Of a stretch of DNA of 64,000 nt, positions 39,154 to 48,507 are shown one piece after another (the stretch's first letter is position 1; each line of letters starts with the position of its first letter). Location of the stretch: positions 1 to 64,000 of the forward strand of contig NAJO01000077.1 of NCBI GenBank assembly GCA_002077065.1, written 5' to 3'. The stretch comes from Cryoendolithus antarcticus (lineage: Eukaryota > Ascomycota > Dothideomycetes > Cladosporiales > Cladosporiaceae). The notes beneath the pieces are model-generated. The model did no database searches. It saw only the letters and a list, made by a program, of their open reading frames with translations, and was not told where the DNA came from. The position numbers were made by a program, and so were the translations under genes.

Positions 39154-41553
39154 ATGATCACAAGAGCGTCGCCGTCGCCATGGACGTGCGCGAACTGTCT
39201 CCGCCAGCAAGTGCGACTCGCGCGACGATGTCTGGTCACCTCCGCCACCTCACGCGGCGCCGCGGCAGCAGCGCTGAAGCCGGAAGAGGACTACGCCCCA
39301 ATCATTCGATCAGCTCCAAGCACATCCCACGATGATCGCAATCTGAGGCAGATCTTTGACTCGCCTTCGTTCTGGAAGGACTTCAGCGCGAGGACGCGGC
39401 ATCAGCAAGATGGCAGAAGCGTTGGGCTGTTCCAGAACAAGTACCTTACGAAACCGTCTGGCTTCCAGGACTTTGCCTCCGTGACTTTGCGGAAATGTCA
39501 ACGGATCGTCGATGCCGTACTCCAATACTCGACGGTGGACGATTACAAGCGCATAGTCCGCGATCTGGACAGGCTGTCAGACCTGCTATGTCGTGTCATC
39601 GATCTCAGCGACTTTGTTCGCTCGGTACACCCAGATCGGGAGGTACAGGATGCGGCAACGCAGGCTTACAGCATGATGTTCGAGTACATGAATGTGCTCA
39701 ACACCACGCCTGGTCTAGAGATACAGCTGAAGAAGGCCGCATCCATGCCAGAGGTCAGCAGAGGTTGGAGTGAGGAGGAGCGGACTGTTGCGAATATCCT
39801 AATGAAAGACTTTGCAAAATCTGCCATTCATTTGCCCGAAGCCGAGAGACAGGCATTTGTTGATTTGTCGAATGAAGTTGCGCAGGTCGGGACGGAGTTT
39901 GTGGACAACATGGCACCTGAGACGCCGTACTTGCGAATGCAGGGCCATAAGCTGAAGGGTATGGACCCGATGGTCGTACGGCGATTGACAAAATGGGGCA
40001 CGAGCAATGTACCTACGACGGGTATGCCGGCTGCATTAGCACTACGAACAGTAGACGATGCGGACACGCGAAAAGAGATCTATATGGCCAATCGCACGTC
40101 CGCGCAGGACAACCTGCATCGCCTCGAGCAGATGCTTGCGCGAAGAGCGGACTTAGCCAAGCTAAGCGGCTACGAAAGCTTTGCACACATGGCGCTCGAG
40201 GACAAGATGGCAAAGACGCCAGAGGCCGTCCTCTCTTTCCTCAATGCCCTGTCTCAAGACAATAAGCCCCGCGTCGCAGACGAAATGCGCGACCTTCTGG
40301 ATCTCAAGCTCGCCGACGCACACTCTTCAGCCCTGCCGCAAACTCTCGAACCCTGGGACCGGGACTACTACACCTCACGCCTCGTCTCCACGCTGCGCTC
40401 CCGCGCCCGCACCCAAGATACCCTCTCCGCCTACTTCTCCCTCGGCACGGTAATGCAAGGCCTCTCCCGCCTTTTCCACCGCCTATACAACCTCCGCTTT
40501 GTACCCCACGAGACTCTCCCAGGTGAGACGTGGAATCCAGATGTCCGGCGCTTGGACGTCATAGACGACACCGAAGGCCACATAGCAGTCATCTACTGCG
40601 ACCTCTTCGGTCGTGAAGGCAAATCTCCGAACCCAGCACACTTCACTCTCCGCTGCTCCCGGCGCATCACAGCAGAAGAGATAGCTGAGGCAGCTTCCCT
40701 TCCCTCCTCCTCCGGCTTCCCTGACGCTTTGAACGCAGCCAATGACGGTCTTGCCGCGGCTCCGAATCGTAACGACAACAACGCCCCCTACCAACTCCCA
40801 ACCATAGCGCTAATCTGCGACTTCCCCTCCTCCCTTTCATCCCGCCCAACACTCCTCTCTCACAGAGATCTCACAACGCTCTTTCACGAAATGGGCCACG
40901 CCCTCCACTCCATCTGCGGCCGCACAGCCCTACAAAACGTCTCCGGCACCCGCTGCGCGACAGACTTCGCCGAACTGCCTTCAGTCCTCATGGAGTCTTT
41001 CGCCTCGGATCCCGAAGTCCTTGGCCTGTACGCACGACACTGGGAGACTGACGCGCCCCTCGATCCTGCACGCGTGCGTGAGAGAGTTGAAGCCGAACGC
41101 CGCTGCGCGGGGGCAGAAGTCGAAGGGCAAGTCTGCATGGGCGTGCTGGACCAGCGGCTGCACAGCTCCTGGCCACCAGTACCTGCCTCATCCAGCACGA
41201 TGGCATCAACGCAGGTATACCACGATGTCTGGCGGCAGTACTCCACTCTCCCCGAACCCCATGGCACAAGCTGGCAAGGTTTCTTCGGACATTTGTACGG
41301 CTATGGCGCGACGTACTACTCTTACCTCTTCGACCGCGCGATCGCGGGGAAAGTCTGGAGTGATGTGTTCCAGCGCTCTGGCCGAGGAGCGTTAGATCCA
41401 GCTGCTGGAGCGAAGTTCAGAAAAGAAGTGCTAAGGTGGGGTGGAGGGAGGGATGGCTGGAGATGCGTCGGAGGCGTATTGGGTGATGGTGTGGTGAGGG
41501 AGGGCGGGAGGGAGGCGATGGAGCGAGTTGGGGGATGGGGTGTGCATCAATGA
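39154..41553 (+). CDS. oct1: Mitochondrial intermediate peptidase OCT1
   Basis: This is a single exon of 799 residues, the usual fungal length. The N-terminus (MITRASPSPWTCANCLRQQ...LARRCLVTSATSRGAAAAA) is an Arg/Ala/Ser-rich mitochondrial presequence. The mature part begins with LRQIFDSPSFWKDFS and GLFQNKYLTKPSGFQDF, typical of OCT1. The M3-family zinc site HEMGHALHS has His 578, Glu 579 and His 582. The third zinc ligand should be the Glu in LPSVLMESFASDPEVL, near residue 606. FFGHLYGYGATYYSYLFDRAIA near the C-terminus is the substrate-binding block of the M3 fold. The enzyme removes an octapeptide from a subset of imported precursors in the matrix. It converges on apsB with a 138-bp gap. 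Confidence 0.95.
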   Translation: MITRASPSPWTCANCLRQQVRLARRCLVTSATSRGAAAAALKPEEDYAPIIRSAPSTSHDDRNLRQIFDSPSFWKDFSARTRHQQDGRSVGLFQNKYLTKPSGFQDFASVTLRKCQRIVDAVLQYSTVDDYKRIVRDLDRLSDLLCRVIDLSDFVRSVHPDREVQDAATQAYSMMFEYMNVLNTTPGLEIQLKKAASMPEVSRGWSEEERTVANILMKDFAKSAIHLPEAERQAFVDLSNEVAQVGTEFVDNMAPETPYLRMQGHKLKGMDPMVVRRLTKWGTSNVPTTGMPAALALRTVDDADTRKEIYMANRTSAQDNLHRLEQMLARRADLAKLSGYESFAHMALEDKMAKTPEAVLSFLNALSQDNKPRVADEMRDLLDLKLADAHSSALPQTLEPWDRDYYTSRLVSTLRSRARTQDTLSAYFSLGTVMQGLSRLFHRLYNLRFVPHETLPGETWNPDVRRLDVIDDTEGHIAVIYCDLFGREGKSPNPAHFTLRCSRRITAEEIAEAASLPSSSGFPDALNAANDGLAAAPNRNDNNAPYQLPTIALICDFPSSLSSRPTLLSHRDLTTLFHEMGHALHSICGRTALQNVSGTRCATDFAELPSVLMESFASDPEVLGLYARHWETDAPLDPARVRERVEAERRCAGAEVEGQVCMGVLDQRLHSSWPPVPASSSTMASTQVYHDVWRQYSTLPEPHGTSWQGFFGHLYGYGATYYSYLFDRAIAGKVWSDVFQRSGRGALDPAAGAKFRKEVLRWGGGRDGWRCVGGVLGDGVVREGGREAMERVGGWGVHQ

Positions 41554-41691
41554 GGATGAGTCCTGTTGGACATAGTAAACATACAGTGTAAGAGGCATAT
41601 ATGTACAAGAACAATGTAGAAGACGCCCTCAGCCTCAAACCCCATCTCTTCTCCACACGCCCATATCGCCCTCGAGTAAGTGCATCGACTT

Positions 41692-44600
41692 CTAATCAAC
41701 GCTCCCCTCAACTCCACTCTCCTCCCGCCCATCCCTCGCATACCTCCCCACCCCATCCCCCTCTTCCCCCTCATATTCACTCCCCTCTCCCACAACGCTC
41801 CCCGCCCGCGCCCTCTCCTCCTCAAGTCTATACCTCAGCTCCTCGTTCTCCAGCCTCCCTTCCTCAAGCCTCTGCCTCGCGCCCCTACGATCCAACAACC
41901 GCGCCTCCCGCTCAGCTTTCAGTCTCCGCTCCATTTCCTTCAGTCGGTGGATCCACCTCTGCTCGCTGGGCTGGATAGGTTGGGAAGGGATCAAGATGTT
42001 GTTCTGAGTTCGAAGGGGAGGAACGGGCGGCGCGTCCGCAGCCCCGGTGGGCGAGGGAAGCTGCTCGACGGCGGAAGTAGAGTGATGGCGCAGGAGCTGG
42101 GACATTATCGCCCGCGCTGGCGAGGCCGTCTTTGGAGAAGCGGCGGTGTTGAGTGACGAGGCCGTGGCGTTCGAGCTACGGCGTTCAGCTGGGTCGCGAC
42201 CTAGTCCTACTTGAGCGTGCTGGTGTGCGTTAAGGAGTTGCTGCGCCATGGCCGAGGGGTGCTGGCGGTGAAACTTGAGCTCCGCTTTCAGCAGCTTGAT
42301 TTCAGATTTCAGCTTATTGGCCTCTTCGTTGTTGACGCCTTTGATGGACTTGGAGCTCATGCTTCGATTTGCTTGGGGTCGATTTTGCGCTGCCTGGATG
42401 GCTGCTATGGTTGCTTCGTCGGCGAGACGGGCTTGGGTGTCTTTTACTGCGCGCTCCAAAGTGTCCATCCGCCGCATGCGGAGCTCGAGGTTGTGTTCGA
42501 GGGTTTGGTAGTCTTTCTTCAGTTCCTTCTCGGTGCTGCGAATGCGGACCTTGAAGTCTCCGAGGAGGGACTCGAGTTTCTTGACTGCTTGCAAAATGTT
42601 CTTGTTAAAGTTCGGTAGGCTGCGGGAGATGACTTCCGCAGAGGGTACTTCGCCATTTACAAGGGCGTGCGAGGTAGCCCAATCTTGGCCACACATCGTC
42701 GATAGGCGGTGCCAGAGGGCGAGCAGCAGAGTGTTGCGCTCGGACAATTGGTCTTTGTACTGCGTCTCAAGGGCGGACATCTTGCGCTTATCCTGGCTGT
42801 ACGCGGTTTCGAGCTCGAGGACTCTGGACTCATGCTGCGCGATGGTGCGCATGTGCGATGCTTTGCCCCTCGAGTCCTTCTCGAACTGCTCCAGGTCGTG
42901 CTTACGTGCTCCACGTTCCTTGTCAAGCAGGTCAGAAAGACGACGCGACTCAAGTGACGTGCTCTCCAGCAGGCCATCGCGATGCCTCAGCAAGCGATCC
43001 TTGTCAGCAGCGTCCATCTTGGTTCGATCAAGCTGAGTTGCCGTTTGCTCCAGATCGCGTTGGAGCCTCTCAATTTCACTGAGCCAGCTCTGCTTCGTGC
43101 CATTCGCGTCGCCCAATGCATGTCGCAGGCTTTGCTCAAGCTCATCCAGCTTCTGTCGCCAGGAGCTGGACTCGACTTCCTTGGAACTGAGGTTACGTCT
43201 CAGCTTCCTGAGCTCGTCTTTCGTCTTCGCACTTTCGGTATTGAGATCATCAAGAACCTTCTGCACTTCCTCCTTGCTCTGGTTCTCGAGTACGTCTCTC
43301 TGTTGCCTCTCCTGCACGATCTCATCCTCCAGGTCACGCATCTTCTCCTGCTCGTCCTGGATGGACTGCTGCGCAGCATTGAGTGCGTCCTCGAGCTCGC
43401 CGATCTTGATCTTGTCGCCCTCTTGCTCTTCACGCAAGAACGTGATCTCGCTATGTAGACTCTCTTGTGTGACCTCAAGCTTGCGGTTCTTGTCAGCGAA
43501 CTCCTTACACTTCTCTTCCCACCGTTGCAGCTCCTCCTCCGCTTCACCAACTTGCTGCTCGAGTGTCTCAATGGTGCGAACGTTAGCCTGCTTCTCATCT
43601 TCGAGACTCATGACGCTTTGTGTGATATCTCTGAGCTCGCCTTGCAGACCCTTGTACCCATCAGTGGCATGCTCGAGCTTTGTCGACGTCTTCTGATGCC
43701 GCTTCAACGCGTCCTGGAGCTGCGCCGAAAGCTGCTGAACCTCCTTCTCCAGGCGATCGATCTCGGCCATCGCTTCCTGCTCTAGCTTGTCATACTCGGC
43801 TTCCAGCTCTTCAGCACCCTGCAGAGCTTCGTCGCGTTCAGCTACAAGTGCCTTGAGGTCTTCGTTTGCTTCTGCGAGTTCTTGCTCCATCTCCTGGAAG
43901 TCGCTCTCAAGAGCTGTCACATACTGCAGATGCGTATTGTGCGTCCTCTCAAGCTCTTGGTATTTAAGCTTCATCTCGGCATTCGAATCGCGGAGCTGGC
44001 CTTCCTTCTTATCCCAGTCATCACGCTCAGCCTCAGTGACAGCAGTGTGCTCGCTTGCTCGAGATGGCGCACGATTGTGAGCCCGCGAAATTGATCGCTC
44101 GAAAATACTTTCGCCAGCCACAGATCTTGCTCCGTCGCTCTTGCGTTGTAGCATCTTCAAGTCCTCAATCTCTTGCTGAAGCCTCTCGCGCTCGCGATTC
44201 CGGGACGTCAGCATACTAGTCTGCGCCCCCAGATCACGGCGGAGATCAGCATTCTCGTGCTTAAGCTGCTCGACCATCGTGTAACTCGAGTCCGAGCCAT
44301 TGACCCCGTTGGTGTACTCAGATTCATTGTCACCCTGGCCGTACCCGCGCGTGCCATTCCGCAAGCCCCTGCGATCAACACGATTGACAGCAGGCGAGGC
44401 GCGCTCGATCCGCATCGACGTCAGCTCCTCTCTGAGCTTGCGCAGGTCCTCCTCTGCCTGCTCCCTTCGCCCAGTCTCAGCATTGAGCAGATCTTGCCAC
44501 ATTTCCATCGTCTCCTGCACGCCTGAATTACTCTCCGCTCGGTTCCCAGCCATACTGCGCATGTGCTCGGCCATCTTACGCTTATCGAGCTTCTCCGTCA

Positions 44601-46380
44601 GCATTTCCTCCTTGAGCGTAGTCACTTCGTTCTCAGAATGATCAAGTTGTTGGCGAAGATACAAAATCTCTTCGTGCATCTCAGCCTGTAGAGTAGGATC
44701 CTCGTCGTCAGAGTCGATGTGTTTGTTTGCCTTCTCGCGTTGCGCTTCAGCCAATGTGTCCTCGAGCTCTTTGGCTTTGCGCTCGAGCTCCCTCATACGC
44801 CTACGAAGCGCTTGGGACTCTTTACGCTCATTGGCAAGATCCGTCTGGCATTGAACGTTCTTGTCGATCAGCTCCTGCAGACCTTCATCGGAGTGACTTC
44901 GCAATGCAGAGTCAAGAAAGTGAATCTTAAGTTTGAGGTCGAAATTCTCTTTGCTCAGCTTGTCGATTTTGCCATTCTGCTCCTTGAGCGTCAGAGTCCT
45001 ACGAGGTCGATCTCCGACTGTTGCTGGTGCGCCATCCGATGATGCAGGCCGCCGGTCAGGCATCAACGAAGGGTTGCGGGCCCGGAAGTCTCGCGCGATC
45101 GTCTCGGGCACTTGTATGCTCTCTACGCGCTGTGCCAGTACAGTGTCTGTCGGCGCGTCGTGATGTGACACATTGGCTCGAGGCGTGATTGGCTCGGTCT
45201 CCTCGAATCTGGTGGACAATCTGTCACGATTGAAAGGTGTGGCTCCCGCGCCTGCGAGCCTGCTGAGTGTTGGGAAGTTTTCGCCATCTCGGGTCATGAA
45301 GGACATCTCGCTTGCCATGCTTGGGAGGCGATTGAGCAGATTCGATGCTCGCATGCTGCTGTTTACAGAGCTGCTTTCAGGTCGAGCACCACCTGTCTGC
45401 AGTGCGTAGTCAACGCCCGGAGTCGTATCGCTGCCAGAAAGGTGCGAAGAAGTCGTTGCCGTTGACGTACTAGACTGATGGCTTTCGTGTCGCGTATCGA
45501 AGAAGCTCGGTCGCAGTCTTCGAGGTGTGCTCATCTGTGATCCACTGACAGATCCGCCATGCCTAGATTGTGGTGATAGGTTGTCCCGCGCAGTAGGCGT
45601 GCCAGCTGAGCCCGGGGAGAGATGCACCTGTGGGTTATTCTCAGGCGTGCTAGATCGGAACCCATTCGGTGTGCTTGGCGGGCTCGACCGCATGGATTCT
45701 TCCATCGATTGGTCTCCATTGGTATTGAACGAGTGCCCATTGCGCTGCACTGATCGAAGTGAGGCCGCCTCTGCGGGCGACATCGACGCAGCCAAGCTCT
45801 CTGCCGGGTCGCTGGCTTCTGCATTCGCCGACCGCTTCATATGACTTGATTGCGGCGTCTCGAGCTGTCGCCTCGAAGCAGACATCTGTGAGCGATCGTA
45901 CCCGGAACCTGGACGTGATGACGGAGCCTTAGCTGTACTGCTCTGTGGACGTCTCTCCTGATCGCCGAGCTCCAGATATGTGTCATCCGCGCCTGCGTTC
46001 GCATCTCTTTCAGGCGCAGGCACAGTCTCCGGCAGGAAGCTCGACTCGTCCTCCATCAAATGTCTCCGCATAGCCCACTTGTCCAAGCTGTTCGCGCTGT
46101 CGCTATGCACAAGCCTGTCGCTCGGCTCATCCGATCGATGCATGTAGCTCGGTGTGTCCCGCAAGAAGCTGTTCTCGTCCACCGGTAAAGTCGACAGCTC
46201 ACTGTCCTTGCGCTCGAATGTTTGCCTCGCTCGCTCGTCGCTGTCAGCGCGTCCTGAGCTCGGCGAGTCCATCGCGAAGTTCTTCATATCCACGCTCATC
46301 CGACTGGCGCGCATCTCCAGCTTCTTTGGTTTGCGCCGCGCCGGGCTGCTCGAAGTGCTGTCACGGCCACTGCCACTCAT
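41692..46380 (-). CDS. apsB: ApsB/Mto1-type microtubule-organising-centre protein
   Basis: This is a single exon of 1562 residues. The first 450 residues are Ser/Asp/Thr-rich and disordered. A centrosomin motif 1 (CM1) domain starts near residue 460: TLTLKEQNGKIDKLSKENFD and LKLKIHFLDSALRSHSDEGL. CM1 binds gamma-tubulin complexes. A very long coiled coil follows (roughly residues 500-1350, Glu/Lys/Leu/Gln heptads). The C-terminal segment (IPSQPIQPSEQRWIHRLKEMERRLKAERE) ends in an acidic tail. The architecture matches Aspergillus ApsB and fission-yeast Mto1, which recruit gamma-tubulin to spindle-pole-body outer plaques and septal MTOCs and are needed for nuclear distribution. The antisense strand shows long open frames that are only shadows of the coiled coil. 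Confidence 0.92.
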   Translation of the reverse strand: MSGSGRDSTSSSPARRKPKKLEMRASRMSVDMKNFAMDSPSSGRADSDERARQTFERKDSELSTLPVDENSFLRDTPSYMHRSDEPSDRLVHSDSANSLDKWAMRRHLMEDESSFLPETVPAPERDANAGADDTYLELGDQERRPQSSTAKAPSSRPGSGYDRSQMSASRRQLETPQSSHMKRSANAEASDPAESLAASMSPAEAASLRSVQRNGHSFNTNGDQSMEESMRSSPPSTPNGFRSSTPENNPQVHLSPGSAGTPTARDNLSPQSRHGGSVSGSQMSTPRRLRPSFFDTRHESHQSSTSTATTSSHLSGSDTTPGVDYALQTGGARPESSSVNSSMRASNLLNRLPSMASEMSFMTRDGENFPTLSRLAGAGATPFNRDRLSTRFEETEPITPRANVSHHDAPTDTVLAQRVESIQVPETIARDFRARNPSLMPDRRPASSDGAPATVGDRPRRTLTLKEQNGKIDKLSKENFDLKLKIHFLDSALRSHSDEGLQELIDKNVQCQTDLANERKESQALRRRMRELERKAKELEDTLAEAQREKANKHIDSDDEDPTLQAEMHEEILYLRQQLDHSENEVTTLKEEMLTEKLDKRKMAEHMRSMAGNRAESNSGVQETMEMWQDLLNAETGRREQAEEDLRKLREELTSMRIERASPAVNRVDRRGLRNGTRGYGQGDNESEYTNGVNGSDSSYTMVEQLKHENADLRRDLGAQTSMLTSRNRERERLQQEIEDLKMLQRKSDGARSVAGESIFERSISRAHNRAPSRASEHTAVTEAERDDWDKKEGQLRDSNAEMKLKYQELERTHNTHLQYVTALESDFQEMEQELAEANEDLKALVAERDEALQGAEELEAEYDKLEQEAMAEIDRLEKEVQQLSAQLQDALKRHQKTSTKLEHATDGYKGLQGELRDITQSVMSLEDEKQANVRTIETLEQQVGEAEEELQRWEEKCKEFADKNRKLEVTQESLHSEITFLREEQEGDKIKIGELEDALNAAQQSIQDEQEKMRDLEDEIVQERQQRDVLENQSKEEVQKVLDDLNTESAKTKDELRKLRRNLSSKEVESSSWRQKLDELEQSLRHALGDANGTKQSWLSEIERLQRDLEQTATQLDRTKMDAADKDRLLRHRDGLLESTSLESRRLSDLLDKERGARKHDLEQFEKDSRGKASHMRTIAQHESRVLELETAYSQDKRKMSALETQYKDQLSERNTLLLALWHRLSTMCGQDWATSHALVNGEVPSAEVISRSLPNFNKNILQAVKKLESLLGDFKVRIRSTEKELKKDYQTLEHNLELRMRRMDTLERAVKDTQARLADEATIAAIQAAQNRPQANRSMSSKSIKGVNNEEANKLKSEIKLLKAELKFHRQHPSAMAQQLLNAHQHAQVGLGRDPAERRSSNATASSLNTAASPKTASPARAIMSQLLRHHSTSAVEQLPSPTGAADAPPVPPLRTQNNILIPSQPIQPSEQRWIHRLKEMERRLKAEREARLLDRRGARQRLEEGRLENEELRYRLEEERARAGSVVGEGSEYEGEEGDGVGRYARDGREESGVEGSVD

Positions 46381-46751
46381 CGTGTCGCGGTAATGGCGAA
46401 CGGCTCAGGCATTGGCTGTCGCTTTGCACGTCAAGGTGCGATTGTTTGCCCAAGGGACACGATTTGCTTCTCAATGCTGTTCGAGTGCTACCTGACCGTT
46501 GACGAGGGGAGCGTTTCATGATATCAACGGTCGAACACGATCGACACACAGGAGACGCGCTAGGCACGCGAATGTGGAGTAAAGTTCAAGTCAGGGGTGC
46601 AGGGTGTTTGTTGCACAGACCCTCGAAGACAGCGACATCAACCTCACCTTCCACGGTATATCTAGGTCACTCGCATTCCACTGTCGGCATGGATGCTAAT
46701 CAGCCCCTAGCACATTCGTGCTAAGCTCCACAAGCGTCCAGAATCGAGACC
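46381..46751. other. Divergent intergenic region
   Basis: This is 371 bp between the apsB start and the truncated HET ORF. No other gene is seen. Confidence 0.5.
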
Positions 46752-47039
46752 ATGCTCTTCCAGTACACTCATCTTCCTGCCGGACATATCCGCCTACTCA
46801 GGCGTAGACTTCCATTACCAGACGGCACACTGACCTACGAGATACACAACACCCCAGCCAACGCCGCGCCGCCTCACGCTGTCATCGACACGCGATCGCA
46901 GTCGCAGCAGCACGATCAGCCCGTGCTCGTCAACGGCCGGACATTGACCGTCAGCCAGCCCGCACTAGATGGCTTACGAGAAGTCGAACGCCTCAACGCC
47001 TACGAATGGGTCTGGGTAGACGGTATCTGCGACAAGTAG
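46752..47039 (+). CDS. Truncated HET-domain-like small protein
   Basis: This is a 95-codon ORF with a good start context (GAGACCATGC). The opening FQYTHLPAGHIRLLRRRLPL resembles the segment that precedes HET (heterokaryon incompatibility) domains. VLVNGRTLTVSQPALDGLRE resembles HET's internal strand-helix unit, and YEWVWVDGIC matches the core signature usually written as LWIDAICINQ. A TAG stop follows two codons after this Cys, so everything downstream in a normal HET domain (about 100 more residues) and any effector region is missing. The block that normally holds the YEALSYVWG motif is also altered (APPHAVIDTRSQ). It could be a decayed remnant of a HET gene or a retained microprotein; sequence alone does not decide. 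No remaining HET exon is visible downstream, where the ABM gene begins on the other strand after 51 bp. Confidence 0.55.
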   Translation: MLFQYTHLPAGHIRLLRRRLPLPDGTLTYEIHNTPANAAPPHAVIDTRSQSQQHDQPVLVNGRTLTVSQPALDGLREVERLNAYEWVWVDGICDK

Positions 47040-47090
47040 ATCGATCTATCATATGGTATCTCCTCCGAAGGTCCAAATCTCCACTTCCGC

Positions 47091-47789
47091 TCAAACAGCC
47101 TCCATGAACTGCACATGATGCATCTCAATGCCCTTGCTCTCCCCTCTCAGCATGCTGATGTTCTCCCTGAAAGCTGATGTCTCCCGAAACTCCATATGCT
47201 TCGCCTTACTCTCCCACCCCAAAACCAGTACTCCGACCTGCCCTTTCACGCCATCCCGCTCAAGCTCCTCGTAGCTTACGCCCAGCGCGCCCCCAATATA
47301 TCCAGCAGCATGCTCCTTCAGCACTGGCTCGATCTTGAGCGCGTCGGAAACGTATGACTTCGGCGGAGTTCCGTTGAAGTAGAAGGACGCGACTTCTGTG
47401 CAAGGTGCGCCGAGGGCTGTGGCGACGGAGGAGTAGGGCTCAAAGTCTACGTGCACGATTGTGGGCTTGGAGGCGAGGATCTGGCCGAACTTCTTCTGAA
47501 ACGGACCGTAGGACTCGCTGCCTTGGAACTTCTTGTGGGCGTCGATGGATTCCCAGACTGTGAAAGAGTCAGTGGTCGCTGCACGCGGGATAGAGGCGGT
47601 AGATGTACTGATGAAGAGCTGGAGCAGGCCTGGGTTCTCGATTTGCAGGCCGAAGTGGACTCCCTGGGCACCGGGCTGCTGCTTGATGAGGTCAATGTTC
47701 TCACTCAATACTTTTGCGGCTTTGCTGTCAGGGTCGCCGATATCTGCGCCTTCGGCGATTGGGAAAACTACAACTTCGATGGTAGGCAT
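47091..47789 (-). CDS. Dimeric alpha/beta-barrel (ABM-like) protein
   Basis: The model is complement(join(47091..47557,47609..47789)), giving 215 residues. The 51-bp intron (donor GTACAT, CACTGAC branch site, acceptor CACAG) has no stop and keeps frame. Splicing restores LLQLFIIWESIDAHKKFQGS, the normal continuous block of this family. Unspliced reading inserts a Ser/Thr-rich 17-residue stretch and gives 232 residues. The protein contains two barrel-like halves: MPTIEVVVFPIAEGADI through the first unit, then a second around VLVLGWESKAKHMEFRETSA. Such domains occur in antibiotic-biosynthesis-type monooxygenases and stress-related barrel proteins. No catalytic residue can be assigned from sequence alone, so a specific reaction is not claimed. 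Confidence 0.8.
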   Translation of the reverse strand: MPTIEVVVFPIAEGADIGDPDSKAAKVLSENIDLIKQQPGAQGVHFGLQIENPGLLQLFISTSTASIPRAATTDSFTVWESIDAHKKFQGSESYGPFQKKFGQILASKPTIVHVDFEPYSSVATALGAPCTEVASFYFNGTPPKSYVSDALKIEPVLKEHAAGYIGGALGVSYEELERDGVKGQVGVLVLGWESKAKHMEFRETSAFRENISMLRGESKGIEMHHVQFMEAV

Positions 47790-48507
47790 TGTGGGTAGTA
47801 TGGAGAATGAATGATGCAGGAGTTCTGAGCGCAGGGATAGATATATTCTCACTCGACTTTTGGAAGCTATATATTGCAGCAGGTCGGATATCCGCTAGCT
47901 CTTATGCCGTGCAATGCTGTCCACCAGCGGTGATGGCTGATCTGACTACATGCACTGCTCACCTCCGTAACGAGCAGCCGTCTGCTTCTGGCAAGCGCTC
48001 TAGAGGCTGAGGCGCTTCAACTGCAAGACTAGAGTGAATCCAGTGGATTCTGCTGGGACGATTGTCTTACACAGAGTTCTCTCTTATTCATCGCTTCAGT
48101 CGCCGTGGACGCATATTCCACCCCACTATCGTCATCGAGTTGCCCCTCGTCTCGGCGAGCGACAGCAAGGGGACTTATACTGGGTAGTTCGAGGTCATAG
48201 CAAGCCGCAACCGCACTTGACCAGTGGCCCAGATGATCTGTCGTGCGATCGTGCATGACGCTCCATATGCTTGTTGCATAGTTCGTCTGCAATGCTCTAT
48301 TTTGACCCTGGAGGCCGGGATCAATTTTTATGCTCGGCTCTCGGAGCTGACTCAAGCCGACGTCATGGTCGCCTCTAAGGTTCGCATTGCGCTTCAGTGA
48401 TGATCCTTCGGAGGAAAAGCGCACCACGCGAGTTCCATAGCGGCTAGGAGGTGGCGGAGTGTGTTCCAAGACGTTATCCCTTTCCTTCTCAAGTGTGCAG
48501 TCAATCC
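47790..48507. other. Divergent intergenic region
   Basis: This is 718 bp between the starts of the ABM-like gene and the Sec14-like gene. An open minus-strand frame at 48029-48529 shows no motif. Presumably promoter sequence. Confidence 0.5.

Noticed and set aside
43097..43696. 199-codon Ser/Leu/Cys-rich plus-strand frame
   Set aside because: Antisense shadow of the ApsB coiled coil.
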